Shown: piece after piece, positions 45,950 through 55,641 of the stretch
Position numbering within the stretch: the first letter of the stretch is position 1
How the letters are laid out: every line of letters begins with the position of its first letter
Source of the DNA: Chitinophagales bacterium
Lineage (GTDB): Bacteria > Bacteroidota > Bacteroidia > Chitinophagales > UBA2359
Direction: 5' to 3'
Assembly: GCA_020628375.1 (NCBI GenBank)
Contig: JAHDFD010000003.1
Span: forward strand, 124,001 to 188,000
DNA length: 64,000 nt
Translations under genes and position numbers: made by a program
The notes under the pieces: generated by a model
Told to the model about the DNA's origin: nothing
What the model saw: only the letters and a program-made list of their open reading frames with translations
The model's database searches: none

Positions 45950-46699
45950 TTACTTTTCTCCAAAGATACTTGCAGACATATACTCGCGATTCATTCTCGC
46001 AATATTAGTTATAGAAATACCTTTAGGACATTCGGCTTCGCAGGCACCAGTATTCGTACATGAACCAAAACCTTCTTCATCCATTTGATCTAACATTTTA
46101 AGCACTCTCGATTTGCGCTCAGCATCTCCTTGTGGTAATAAAGCAAGGTGCGATACTTTAGCTGAAACAAACAACGCAGCAGAAGCATTTTTACAAGCAG
46201 CAACACAGGCGCCACAACCAATACATGCAGCAGCATCGAAAGCTTCGTCGGCAGTTTTCTTTTCTACAGGTACGGCATTAGCATCTACCGCATTTCCTGT
46301 ATTAACAGAAATATATCCACCTGCCTGAATAATTCTATCGAAAGCTGAACGATCAACAACAAGATCTTTCACAACAGGGAAAGCACTAGCTCTCCAAGGT
46401 TCAATGTCTATAGTATCACCATCCTGAAAAGAACGCATGTGCAACTGGCAAGTCGTAGTCAGATTCGATGGTCCGTGTGGTTGTCCATTTATATATAAAC
46501 TACACATTCCGCAAATACCTTCACGACAATCGTGATCGAATTCTACAGGTTCTCCTCCATCCCGAATGATCTGTTCATTCAACATATCCATCATCTCAAG
46601 GAAAGACATATCTTCATCTACCCCATCTAATTTGTAGGCTTGCATCGATCCGGAAGCATTGGTGCTAGCTTGTCGCCATATATTTAATGTAAGTTTCAT
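45950..46699 (-). CDS. sdhB: Succinate dehydrogenase/fumarate reductase iron-sulfur subunit
   Basis: 249 residues. The [2Fe-2S] ligands are in [12 protein letters not shown] and a later Cys in TTTCQLH; the [4Fe-4S] and [3Fe-4S] clusters use [12 protein letters not shown] and [15 protein letters not shown]. It carries electrons from the flavoprotein to the membrane subunit in complex II. Last gene of the sdhCAB operon, 75 bases after sdhA, with a terminator behind. Confidence 0.97.
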   Translation of the reverse strand: MKLTLNIWRQASTNASGSMQAYKLDGVDEDMSFLEMMDMLNEQIIRDGGEPVEFDHDCREGICGMCSLYINGQPHGPSNLTTTCQLHMRSFQDGDTIDIEPWRASAFPVVKDLVVDRSAFDRIIQAGGYISVNTGNAVDANAVPVEKKTADEAFDAAACIGCGACVAACKNASAALFVSAKVSHLALLPQGDAERKSRVLKMLDQMDEEGFGSCTNTGACEAECPKGISITNIARMNREYMSASIFGEK

Positions 46700-46774
46700 A
46701 TTTTATATTATTTTATCAGCACTGATACATAATAATTAACTGATTAACTATTACCCACCAATAAAAAAGTATTA

Positions 46775-48697
46775 TTATTTGTAAGAACGTGTTTTAAGTT
46801 CTACATTTTCGAAAACAAGTTCTTCCACATTTCTAATTGGTTCCTGGTTATCGCCAGTATATTCCCAAGCAGCTACATGTGTAAAATCTTCATCATTACG
46901 TTTTGCTTCTCCTTCCTCTGTTCTATATTCTTCACGGAAATGCCCCCCTGCAGATTCTTCACGAGCCAATGCATCGCGTGCCATTAATTCGCCTAATTCT
47001 AAGAAATCGGCAACACGACCTGCTTTTTCCAGTTCCTGGTTTTTTGAATCTTTTGTTCCCGGCACTCTTACATCTTCCCAGAACTCTTTACGCAATTTCT
47101 GAATTTCACTGATTGCCCATCGTAAGCCTTCACCATTACGCGACATACCTACTTTTTCCCACATGATCTTACCTAACTTCTTGTGGAAATCATCGACTGT
47201 ACGAGAACCATTAATGTTTATCAGTTTATCCAAACTTGCTCTCACAGCATTCTCTGCTTCATCGAAAGCTGCATGATTGATATCTACTTTAGGATCAGAA
47301 ATTTTCTTTGACAAATAGTTTCCAACAGTATAAGGAATAACAAAATATCCATCTGCTAAGCCCTGCATTAAGGCAGAAGCACCTAAACGATTTGCTCCAT
47401 GATCGGAGAAATTCGCTTCTCCTAAGGCATATAAGCCCGGAACGGAAGTACTTAATTCATAATCTACCCATAAGCCACCCATCGTATAGTGAACCGCAGG
47501 GAAAATACGCATTGGTACTTCATAAGGATTTTCGTCGGTAATTCGCTGATACATTTCAAACAGGTTACCGTATTTTTCTTCAATACGGTTTTTCCCCTGT
47601 TCTTTAATTGCTCTTGAGAAATCAAGGTAAACAGCTACTCCTGTTTTTCCAACGCCCCTACCCTCATTCGTTACATATAATGCTGCACGCGATGCAACAT
47701 CACGCGGAACCAAATTTCCAAACGACGGATATATTCTTTCTAAATAATAATCTCTGTCTTCTTCTGCAATTTCACTTGGGTGTTTACCACAATCTTCTTT
47801 ACGCTTAGGCACCCAAACACGCCCATCGTTACGCAAACTTTCAGACATTAAAGTAAGCTTAGACTGATTATGTCCGGAAACCGGAATACAAGTCGGGTGA
47901 ATTTGTGTAAAACAAGGATTCGCAAAATAAGCTCCTTTCTTATAAGCTTTCCAAGCAGCAGTTACATTAGAACCCATTGCGTTGGTAGAAAGGAAGAAAA
48001 CATTACCATAACCACCAGTACAAAGTAAAACGGCATGCCCACCATGGCGTTCGATCTTACCATTTATCAGATTACGGGTAATAATGCCTTTTGCTTCGCC
48101 ATTGATCTTAACAACATCAAGCATTTCATGACGATTATACATTTTTACTCTACCCGAAGCAATCTGGCGGCTTAAAGCACTATAAGCACCAATTAGTAAT
48201 TGCTGTCCGGTTTGACCACGAGCATAAAATGTTCTGGAGACCAATACACCACCAAATGAACGGTTGGTCAATAAACCACCATAATCACGCGCGAAAGGAA
48301 CACCTTGTGCAACGCACTGGTCAATAATACTTGCACTCACTTCAGCCAAACGATGTACGTTCGATTCTCTAGAGCGGTAATCTCCTCCTTTGATCGTATC
48401 GTAGAATAAACGATAGTTGGAATCTCCATCATTCTGATAATTTTTAGCGGCATTGATTCCTCCTTGTGCTGCAATTGAGTGTGCACGTCGTGGAGAATCC
48501 TGAAAACAGAATGCCTTTACATTATATCCTAACTCTGCAAGCGTTGCTGCTGCAGAAGCTCCGGCTAAACCGGTTCCAACAATAATCACATCTAATTTGC
48601 GCTTATTATTTGGTGAAACCAATGGCACCTCTGACTTGTATTGTGTCCACTTATCGGCAAGTGCACCAGCAGGAACTTTTGAATCGAATTTTGACAT
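46775..48697 (-). CDS. sdhA: Succinate dehydrogenase/fumarate reductase flavoprotein subunit
   Basis: 640 residues. FAD-binding [20 protein letters not shown] at the N terminus, [15 protein letters not shown] with the His that carries covalent FAD, and the catalytic region [12 protein letters not shown]. The length fits the Bacteroidota/epsilon type of SdhA. It oxidises succinate in the citric acid cycle, or runs in reverse under low oxygen. Between sdhC and sdhB. Confidence 0.97.
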   Translation of the reverse strand: MSKFDSKVPAGALADKWTQYKSEVPLVSPNNKRKLDVIIVGTGLAGASAAATLAELGYNVKAFCFQDSPRRAHSIAAQGGINAAKNYQNDGDSNYRLFYDTIKGGDYRSRESNVHRLAEVSASIIDQCVAQGVPFARDYGGLLTNRSFGGVLVSRTFYARGQTGQQLLIGAYSALSRQIASGRVKMYNRHEMLDVVKINGEAKGIITRNLINGKIERHGGHAVLLCTGGYGNVFFLSTNAMGSNVTAAWKAYKKGAYFANPCFTQIHPTCIPVSGHNQSKLTLMSESLRNDGRVWVPKRKEDCGKHPSEIAEEDRDYYLERIYPSFGNLVPRDVASRAALYVTNEGRGVGKTGVAVYLDFSRAIKEQGKNRIEEKYGNLFEMYQRITDENPYEVPMRIFPAVHYTMGGLWVDYELSTSVPGLYALGEANFSDHGANRLGASALMQGLADGYFVIPYTVGNYLSKKISDPKVDINHAAFDEAENAVRASLDKLININGSRTVDDFHKKLGKIMWEKVGMSRNGEGLRWAISEIQKLRKEFWEDVRVPGTKDSKNQELEKAGRVADFLELGELMARDALAREESAGGHFREEYRTEEGEAKRNDEDFTHVAAWEYTGDNQEPIRNVEELVFENVELKTRSYK

Positions 48698-48805
48698 ATT
48701 TTCTTTTTTTGTATTGACCTATTATTTTAACACGCTAATTTGGCTAATGTTTGAATTTATGTTCAGATATTGAATTATTGCTTCATTAAAGCAATTTCCG
48801 AATAC

Positions 48806-49498
48806 TTAAATAATGCCATTAGCAATAAGGTAAGCAGCAATTGGCTGTAAAGCAAAACCAAAAGGAACACCAATTGCGATGATATAACCCAATATTTTAA
48901 TAATAGGTGTGTATTTATTATGAACGAAACCTAATGATCGGAATGCACTTTGGAATCCATGCCAAAGGTGAAAACTGATCGCAGCAAGTGATATCAGGTA
49001 AAATAATACGTATAATGGGCTTTTAAATGCTGCCATTACAATGGTATGAAGATCTTTTACTTTATTTCCATCGTACTCAACATAAGGTACACTTCCAAAT
49101 TTCATTTCAAACCAAAAGCTTTTCAGGTGAATTATAATAAAGAAGAAAATAATTACTCCCAATAATCCCATATTACGAGATGCCCAAGAAGAGCTTTTTC
49201 CTGCCTTAGAAGCAGCATATTTGGTTGGACGTGATTTTTGATTTTGTAGGCTTAATACGATTCCATCAATAATGTGGAAAGCAATTCCTAACATAGTAAA
49301 AATAGAGGCTACTTTAATTGGTGGAAATGTAGTCATAAAGTAAGCATATTCGTTAAATGCTCTTGCACCATTTGGATCCAGTAAAACTAAGTTTCCGGCC
49401 ATGTGTACTACCAGAAATAAACACAGGAACAATCCTGTAAGACTCATGATTAACTTTTTTCCTACCGAAGAAAACAGAAAGTTAGTTATCCAATTCAT
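48806..49498 (-). CDS. sdhC: Succinate dehydrogenase cytochrome b558 subunit
   Basis: 230 residues with five membrane segments, the single-polypeptide diheme cytochrome b type found in Bacteroidota (no separate SdhD). Histidines suited to haem binding are in LVVHMAGN, AFHIIDG, IIIHLKS and SFHLWHGF. It anchors SdhAB and exchanges electrons with menaquinone. First gene of the operon. Confidence 0.95.
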   Translation of the reverse strand: MNWITNFLFSSVGKKLIMSLTGLFLCLFLVVHMAGNLVLLDPNGARAFNEYAYFMTTFPPIKVASIFTMLGIAFHIIDGIVLSLQNQKSRPTKYAASKAGKSSSWASRNMGLLGVIIFFFIIIHLKSFWFEMKFGSVPYVEYDGNKVKDLHTIVMAAFKSPLYVLFYLISLAAISFHLWHGFQSAFRSLGFVHNKYTPIIKILGYIIAIGVPFGFALQPIAAYLIANGII

Positions 49499-49595
49499 AA
49501 TATGCTTTTAAGAATTTTTCACAAATTTACTACTCGAATGATTAAGAAACTACGGCTTTGGCTTCCTTTTGCGAAAATTCTGCCATTTTTTGTTA

Positions 49596-49636
49596 GTTAA
49601 TGAGTTTAACAGTTTAACAGTTTAAGAGTTCAAGAG
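49596..49636. repeat. Short imperfect tandem repeat
   Basis: About four copies of an eight-base unit (AGTTTAAC drifting to AGTTCAAG), between sdhC and the dehydrogenase gene. Probably replication slippage; no function seen. Confidence 0.6.
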
Positions 49637-50644
49637 TTAATAAGCTTGTTGTAAATCTATTACATTAATGTATTCAGGTTTTTCATTAATTGATTCATTC
49701 AAATTGTGAATTACATCGTTCCAGCGTTCAAGGTCGTTCATAGGGCTTGCTGCTCTGTGTGGAGACAGAATAATGTTGTTTAACTCATGGAAAGGATATT
49801 GGTATGGATATTTTCGCCCTTCTTCATCTGGTTCAGGTCGATAATTATACCATACATCTATTGCTGCTCCTGTAATTTTATTTTCCTTCAGTGCTGAATA
49901 AAGTGCTTTTTCTTCTATTAGATCTCCTCTTCCAACATTCAAAACAAGACTATTTTTCTTTAGTAAATGAATATTATGTTCTGCAATAAGGTGTTTACTT
50001 TCCGCAGTTGAAGGTACTGCCGCAATCAATATATCTATTTCTTTAAGAAAATGCTCGAGTTGTTGTTGTTCTATTGAATATAAAGAACAGTTTTCAGGCT
50101 TAATAAGCCATTTTTTGTTTTTACAAATTGAAAAACGGCATCCAAAGCCTTGTAGCATTTGATGAACATTTCGGTTTACAGCTCCATAACCTAACAATCC
50201 AATTCTTTTATTTCTTAACGGAATAGAAATTCCTTCTTTATCACCTGAACGCCATTGTCCATTTTTGAGTAAGTTATGGTGTAATATAACTTTATTACTG
50301 AGTGATAGCAGAAGTGCTACCGTATGCTGAGCTGTAAAGTAAGCGTTGCCATGGCTATTCATTAAACGAATATTTTTCTTCTGTAAGGTAGTTTTAAATG
50401 CTTCGACAATATGTTGAACCCCAGCTCCCGGGTTAATGATGGTCTCGAGTGTTTTGGCTTTTTCAAAAATTTTATCAGTAAACCGCCAACCAACTAAAAC
50501 AGATACATTTTCTAACTGTGGAAGAATAGCTTCTTCTTTCGAACTTTCTGTGAAATAGTAATTGAGCCTTGAATCGAGTTTAGATATTATATAATCTTTG
50601 AGTGAAGGGTCTGCTTTAAAAGCAAAAAGTATTTTCTTATTCAT
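49637..50644 (-). CDS. D-isomer-specific 2-hydroxyacid dehydrogenase family protein
   Basis: 335 residues from the ATG at 50644, which overlaps the stop of the Uma2 gene by one base (TAATG). NAD-binding loop GLLGYGAVNRNVHQML, then LNVGRGDLIEEKALYSAL and the catalytic His in ILSPHRAAS. The first part of the glycine loop is G-x-G-x-x-N, not the usual G-x-G-x-x-G. The substrate cannot be named. It is coupled to the Uma2 gene, an odd pairing with no clear meaning. Confidence 0.87.
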   Translation of the reverse strand: MNKKILFAFKADPSLKDYIISKLDSRLNYYFTESSKEEAILPQLENVSVLVGWRFTDKIFEKAKTLETIINPGAGVQHIVEAFKTTLQKKNIRLMNSHGNAYFTAQHTVALLLSLSNKVILHHNLLKNGQWRSGDKEGISIPLRNKRIGLLGYGAVNRNVHQMLQGFGCRFSICKNKKWLIKPENCSLYSIEQQQLEHFLKEIDILIAAVPSTAESKHLIAEHNIHLLKKNSLVLNVGRGDLIEEKALYSALKENKITGAAIDVWYNYRPEPDEEGRKYPYQYPFHELNNIILSPHRAASPMNDLERWNDVIHNLNESINEKPEYINVIDLQQAY

Positions 50645-51255
50645 TAATTCTTTTCGATCAATTCTTTCAGGCAAAAATTACAATCATCAATAATATTAAC
50701 AGTGTCTCCAAGCTGATAAATTTCCCAGGGGGATTTTTGGGTTGCCACTACTACATTCTTACTTTCAGTAAAAATCCAAATTACTCTTTCTACACCAAAA
50801 TTTAACAAGTCGGTAGTTTTTTCCTGATAATACGACATTACATCGTTTTCATAATTGCTTAGATCGGCATCAATATCTACTTCAATTACAACCTTAGGTG
50901 GAATTTTTGAATAGTGTTTATCAATTAAAACTTCATTTTTTTCATAGATGGCTAAATCTAAACATCTAGAATTATTCTTAGACAAAAGAATACCTAGTTC
51001 TGATGTGAACAGATCAAATTTTTCTGCTATTCCTTTTTTACCTAGCAATAATATCAATAAAGTAATTAATCTGGATTGCAAACTACTGCTTCCCATTTCC
51101 TGTGGTTGTTTGGTGAGTAAAATAAATTCCTGATAACCTTTATAAAAAACAGGTTTTCCACGTACAACTTCATATACGTAAGGCAGTAAATAATCAGGAA
51201 GTGGTTCGAGCAAACCCATTTGCTGCCATTTAGCTTCTGTTTTGGTAGTTGTCAT
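50644..51255 (-). CDS. Uma2-family endonuclease-like protein
   Basis: 203 residues of the DUF820/Uma2 type: YEVVRGKPVFYKGY, RCLDLAIYEKNE and PKVVIEVDIDADL give the Asp and Glu-x-Asp pattern of a restriction-endonuclease-like fold. It is only distantly similar to the other Uma2 protein at 43761-44390. It is followed at a one-base overlap by the 2-hydroxyacid dehydrogenase gene. Role unknown. Confidence 0.82.
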   Translation of the reverse strand: MTTTKTEAKWQQMGLLEPLPDYLLPYVYEVVRGKPVFYKGYQEFILLTKQPQEMGSSSLQSRLITLLILLLGKKGIAEKFDLFTSELGILLSKNNSRCLDLAIYEKNEVLIDKHYSKIPPKVVIEVDIDADLSNYENDVMSYYQEKTTDLLNFGVERVIWIFTESKNVVVATQKSPWEIYQLGDTVNIIDDCNFCLKELIEKN

Positions 51256-51451
51256 AATTCAAATATAATTGAAAAAAATACAATGTAATTTTGAAATACT
51301 TAACTTTAAAACTATTTTCTATTGTAATATGCCCTTCGACAGCGGTGTCTGCCACTACGCTCAGGGCTTTTTCAATTTACCATAGACAAACCCTAAGCAA
51401 TATAAAGTCTACTATATGAACAATTTTTAAGAATACGTTTATTGGTAAATT

Positions 51452-52144
51452 ATGTATAACATAAGAAAAATGAAATTCATTCACTTTATAGATGCTGCTT
51501 CCAAGGAAATAGTTTTGAGAGAAGGACTTTCTCTTAAGCCAAATCATAGAAAAATTAACAAAGAAAGCTCAGGTATTTTCTGTTATCCATTAGTAAAAAT
51601 ACCTTTTAAAATTCCAGGTACTGAAAAAGAATATGATGACATTAATGACTTTCTAACTTTTAAAAAAGAAGAAGAATTATTAAACACATCTTTATCTATT
51701 GAAGAATCCTGGGAAGTGATTGGTGCTTCAAGAGTTACACGTAGAGATCCAAAGGTTAAAAAAGTAGCAGCAGCAATTTTTGAACTTAATAAAGATCATT
51801 GGCCAATTACTGTTTTTATCAATATTAGACATACTATTGGAAATAAATTCGCTCAAATATTGGAAAGCAATCAAAATACAGGAATTGTTTTTAAAGGATA
51901 TGAAAATAACCTTATGCAATTAGTTAATAACATTCAACATGAAAGATATGTAATCGCTAGTGCTCCTTTTTCAGTTGATACAGAAAGTGATCTTTTAAAT
52001 TTTATAGATAAACTTATCTTAGTTGGCGGTGGGCTTTGGAAAGAAGATTCTTTTGAATGTATGCTAACCGAATGTGTTCGTAGAGAGAATATTGAAAGAA
52101 TAACAGAATTAGAAAATAAGTACTATGATTCTTTTATAGAATAA
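51452..52144 (+). CDS. Hypothetical protein
   Basis: 230 residues, soluble, mixed alpha/beta. I do not recognise the family. The ATG at 51452 or at 51470 could be the start. Fragments such as EESWEVIGASRVTRRDPKVK and FVINIRH-like strands give no motif. It is followed 14 bases later by a DUF6090 gene on the same strand, so the two may form an operon. Confidence 0.6.
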   Translation: MYNIRKMKFIHFIDAASKEIVLREGLSLKPNHRKINKESSGIFCYPLVKIPFKIPGTEKEYDDINDFLTFKKEEELLNTSLSIEESWEVIGASRVTRRDPKVKKVAAAIFELNKDHWPITVFINIRHTIGNKFAQILESNQNTGIVFKGYENNLMQLVNNIQHERYVIASAPFSVDTESDLLNFIDKLILVGGGLWKEDSFECMLTECVRRENIERITELENKYYDSFIE

Positions 52145-52158
52145 AAACACATAACAAA

Positions 52159-52719
52159 ATGAAAAAGGTACTTCAACTGATAAGAGAAATCATTCCGGTA
52201 ATATTAGGCATTTTAATCGCATTATTAATTAATAACTGGAATGATAATAGAAAAGAGAGAAGATATTTAGATCAAATATATTCTTCGATAAAAAACGAAT
52301 TAGAGGAAAGTGTTGCAGATATTAAAAGGAATATTCCCAAACAATTAGCAGCAGTTGATACTATAAATAATTATTTGAATAATAACGCATATTCTATATA
52401 TGATATAATGATCAAAGCGGATGGTATTCATTCTCCTTCAATAAAAACCAATTCATGGAATGCTTTAGCTAATTCTAAAATTGAATTAATAGAATATGAA
52501 AAACTTTCTGCATTGGCCGATATTGAAGATTGGAAGAAAAATTTAAGTAAGAGAACTGAAAGGCAAATGGATTTTCTATTTCAAAACATGGAGGAAACCG
52601 ACAAAGGAAAAAAGGAAATTTACAGAATGATCGTTTTAGATATAGTTGGGTCTGAAAAAAGATTACAATCAACAATAGAAGAAATATTAAAAGAAGAACC
52701 TTATGTTAGTTATAGATAG
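52159..52719 (+). CDS. DUF6090 family protein
   Basis: 186 residues. A single N-terminal membrane anchor (IPVILGILIALLINNWNDNR) is followed by a long helical, charged region. This is the DUF6090 pattern common in Flavobacteriia, where many paralogues occur. Function unknown. Probably cotranscribed with the preceding gene. Confidence 0.78.
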   Translation: MKKVLQLIREIIPVILGILIALLINNWNDNRKERRYLDQIYSSIKNELEESVADIKRNIPKQLAAVDTINNYLNNNAYSIYDIMIKADGIHSPSIKTNSWNALANSKIELIEYEKLSALADIEDWKKNLSKRTERQMDFLFQNMEETDKGKKEIYRMIVLDIVGSEKRLQSTIEEILKEEPYVSYR

Positions 52720-52833
52720 TTAGGGTTCGGTTGGCTCACCTGAGTTCGGCAAGCTCACCCTGACAATGAAGAAATAATTAATAATCAAAGTCATACTAAT
52801 ACAATTTGAAAAATATATAACCGTATATATTAC

Positions 52834-52885
52834 AAAAAAACCTCCACTTTTCAGGTATCCGTTGGTCTGGAGACACAACGGAGGT
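52834..52885 (-). repeat. Hairpin repeat with T-run, copy 2
   Basis: Same 44-base sequence as 43040-43090 with two changes. CCTCC/GGAGG outer and CCGTTG/CAACGG inner stems; seven T follow on the minus strand. Nearby are REP-like copies of GTTCGGCAAGCTCACCCTGAC (about 52745-52765 and 52890-52910). No minus-strand gene ends here. Confidence 0.7.
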
Positions 52886-52940
52886 CAGAGTTCGGCAAGC
52901 TCACTCTGACAGCATAGAAAAATGATAACACATCGAAAGA

Positions 52941-53804
52941 ATAGAAATACATATTGTTCCAAAACTAAAAAAGCCTATTCGTTTACAGGAATACGGAGTT
53001 GGCATTTTCCTGAATGCTCCAACAAAATCTGCTTTAAAAAAGGTTATAAAGAAACAATGTATTAAAGTGAATGGGAAAGTAGCTACTACTGCCACTTATA
53101 TAAATGGAGAAGAAAGGATCGAATTTTCTGTTCCGCCAATAAAAACACAAAAGAAACAACTAGTATTTCCACTTGAAGTAATTTATGAAGATGAATATTT
53201 AGCGGCAATACATAAGCCAGCTGGAATTTTAGTAAGTGGAAATAGTTTTAAAACAATTGCTAGAGCGCTTAGTCAAAATATCAAAATAAGTACACTAAAT
53301 GATGCTACAAATCCACAACCAGTACATCGGCTTGATTATGCCACAACCGGAATTTTATTAGTTGGAAAAACAAGCTCAGCTATTCGTGAATTAAGTAAAC
53401 TATTCGCTGAAAAAAAGATTGCTAAAAGTTATCTTGCCATTACTATTGGCAATATGGACAAATCGGGAAATATTACTTCAAACATTGATAACAAACCTGC
53501 TGAATCTGAATACAATTTACTCGACACTGTTGTTTCAAAAAGGTTTGGGCAACTTAATTTGGTAGAACTCAACCCAAAAACCGGTAAAACCCATCAATTA
53601 CGCAGGCATTTGCTCAGCATTGGTAATCCGATATTGGGTGATAAACAATATGCCTTTGATGATTTAATTTTAAAAGGAAAAGGCATGTATTTACACGCCT
53701 TTTCGCTTATTTTTTCGCATCCATTCACTGGAGAAAAATTATATCTGAAAGATAGATTCACCAAACGATTTGAAAAGATCTTTGATAAATCTTTCTTTGT
53801 ATAA
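52941..53804 (+). CDS. RluA-family pseudouridine synthase with non-standard start
   Basis: About 287 residues if read from the ATA at 52941. The S4 RNA-binding domain (KKPIRLQEYGVGIFLNAP, then IKKQCIKVNGKVATT) lies before the first usual start codon, a GTG at 53067, and is in frame with the catalytic domain, whose Asp is in HRLDYATTGILL. No ATG, GTG or TTG lies between the upstream stop (52926-52928) and the S4 domain, so the gene either starts at ATA or ATT (52941 or 52953) or has lost its start and makes only the shorter form. It modifies uridines in rRNA or tRNA. Confidence 0.82.
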   Translation: MEIHIVPKLKKPIRLQEYGVGIFLNAPTKSALKKVIKKQCIKVNGKVATTATYINGEERIEFSVPPIKTQKKQLVFPLEVIYEDEYLAAIHKPAGILVSGNSFKTIARALSQNIKISTLNDATNPQPVHRLDYATTGILLVGKTSSAIRELSKLFAEKKIAKSYLAITIGNMDKSGNITSNIDNKPAESEYNLLDTVVSKRFGQLNLVELNPKTGKTHQLRRHLLSIGNPILGDKQYAFDDLILKGKGMYLHAFSLIFSHPFTGEKLYLKDRFTKRFEKIFDKSFFV

Positions 53805-53816
53805 ATATCCCAAGAG

Positions 53817-53975
53817 TTGTTGGTCAGCAACCAATACAGGAATTATTTTTAGTCAGGCTACCGGCATAAAAAAGAGTCGTTGGTCAGCGACCAACGAAGG
53901 ACTCGTCAGCGACCAATGAAGGATTGATCAGCAACCAATGAGGGACTTGTCAGTAATTAACGAAGGGATTAATCG
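53817..53975. repeat. Palindromic GTTGGTCAGCGACCAAC repeat cluster
   Basis: Four or five degenerate copies of a palindrome GTTGGTC-AGC-GACCAAC with GAAGGA spacers, the last four spaced about 24 bases. A related copy is at 36164-36180 beside mazEF. It lies between convergent genes. Likely a REP-like element. Confidence 0.75.
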
Positions 53976-53996
53976 TTCTTAGGCGAATCATATCCT

Positions 53997-54692
53997 TTAA
54001 GCTTCTCTTACCGTTCTTTGCTCGATACGTTTTTCGTAGGCTTCTCCTTTGAAAATACGTTGAATAAAAATTCCCGGAACATGTATTTCATTTGCATTCA
54101 ACTCACCTGCTTCTACTAATTCTTCAACTTCAACAATGGTTACTTTTCCTGCCATTGCCATCATCGAATTAAAATTACGAGCTGTTGCTTTAAAGATCAG
54201 ATTTCCATGCGTATCTCCCTTCCAGGCTTTAATAATAGAAAAGTCTGCACGTAATGAATGTTCTAGTATATGTGGCTTTCCATCAAAATCTCTTACTTCC
54301 TTACCTTCCGCAACTTCGGTACCAAAACCCGTTGGTGTAAAGAAAGCCGGAATACCAGCACCACCCGCACGGATCTTTTCAGCAAGTGTTCCCTGTGGTG
54401 TTAATTCGACTTCTAACTCTCCTGCCAATAACTGGCGCTCAAACTCATCGTTTTCACCAACATAAGAAGAGATCATTTTCTTGATCTGGCGTGTTTGTAA
54501 TAATAAGCCCAAACCAAAGTCATCCACTCCGGCATTATTAGAAATACAAGTAAGTCCGCTTACTCCTTTTTCTCTTAATGCCAGAATACTATTTTCAGGA
54601 ATACCACATAAACCAAAACCACCAAGCATAATTGTGGCATTATCTGGAATATCATTTATTGCAACTTTTGCATTATCAACTACCTTATTCAT
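53997..54692 (-). CDS. scoA: 3-oxoacid CoA-transferase subunit A
   Basis: 231 residues from the ATG at 54692, normal for SCOT subunit [14 protein letters not shown] and the family segments [14 protein letters not shown] and [13 protein letters not shown] are clear. With subunit B it moves CoA between succinyl-CoA and acetoacetate. The gene for subunit B, which carries the catalytic Glu and normally follows directly, is absent: repeats and a plus-strand gene follow instead. Subunit B must be encoded elsewhere, or the gene is an orphan. Confidence 0.92.
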   Translation of the reverse strand: MNKVVDNAKVAINDIPDNATIMLGGFGLCGIPENSILALREKGVSGLTCISNNAGVDDFGLGLLLQTRQIKKMISSYVGENDEFERQLLAGELEVELTPQGTLAEKIRAGGAGIPAFFTPTGFGTEVAEGKEVRDFDGKPHILEHSLRADFSIIKAWKGDTHGNLIFKATARNFNSMMAMAGKVTIVEVEELVEAGELNANEIHVPGIFIQRIFKGEAYEKRIEQRTVREA

Positions 54693-54789
54693 CACTTATA
54701 TTTAGGTTCTTTTGAAAGCTCAAAGATATTTAAAACTTTTTTAAGATTTTTTGAAATAATACAACACTTAAATTACATTATTTTGTAAT

Positions 54790-55641
54790 ATGATTAATAA
54801 GACTTTAATACTTATATGTGTGTTCTTTCTTTACAATTCAGTAAATGGGCAAACAATTTCGGGCTTTATCAAAGATCAGAACAATGAAATACTCAGTTAT
54901 GTAAACGTAGGTATTTTAGGCAAAAGTGCGGGAACTGTCAGCGACGGCTCCGGAGCATTCTCATTTGAGTATGATGCGAAAGAAAATACAAAAGATACAC
55001 TTCGCTTTTCTATGATCGGTTACGAAACCAAAGATTTACTATTAGCCGATTTCGCTTCTGGAACTACCGTTAACTTGAATGAAACGGTATATGATTTGCC
55101 TGATGCTGAAGTATCTGCAAAGGCATTTAAAAAAGAAAAACTATTAGGGAATCCACCTAAACCCAAAGGAGCTTTTTATACTTATCAGGACGATAGTTAT
55201 GGCGGTGAAATTGGTCAGTATGTAAAAAATAGGAAAGGAGAAGTTTGGCTAAAAGAAGCACAATTTTATGTTCATGAAAGTTCGTTTGATTCGGTTGTTT
55301 TTCGTTTAAAAATTTACGATCTTACAAAAAACAAAATGCCTGAAAATCAATTATTACCGGAAAATGTAATTCAAACATTTAAAGCCGACAACGGTATTGT
55401 AAAATTTGATATTTCTGATTTGAACATATTGATAGACACTGATTTCATGTTGGCTTTAGAATGTATAAATACTTATGGAGAAGTAACAGAAATAAGTAAG
55501 TCGCTTACCTTCGGTGGTGGAATTTGGAGTGGTCCATCTTATTATAAGGAAACAAGTCAGAGTGATTGGTTAAATTTGAAAGCTGAAGTACCTTTTTTCG
55601 TCAATCCCGGACTGGGAATTGGTGTAATCGTTAAGTATTGA
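54790..55641 (+). CDS. Exported protein with carboxypeptidase-regulatory-like domain
   Basis: 283 residues. Signal peptide, then a CarboxypepD_reg-like domain (residues 22-105: ISGFIKDQNNEILSYVNVGI and MIGYETKDL), then a beta-rich unknown domain. Proteins with this N-terminal domain are usually surface or outer-membrane associated. The stop overlaps the TTG start of the next gene by four bases, so the two are probably cotranslated. Confidence 0.75.
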   Translation: MINKTLILICVFFLYNSVNGQTISGFIKDQNNEILSYVNVGILGKSAGTVSDGSGAFSFEYDAKENTKDTLRFSMIGYETKDLLLADFASGTTVNLNETVYDLPDAEVSAKAFKKEKLLGNPPKPKGAFYTYQDDSYGGEIGQYVKNRKGEVWLKEAQFYVHESSFDSVVFRLKIYDLTKNKMPENQLLPENVIQTFKADNGIVKFDISDLNILIDTDFMLALECINTYGEVTEISKSLTFGGGIWSGPSYYKETSQSDWLNLKAEVPFFVNPGLGIGVIVKY

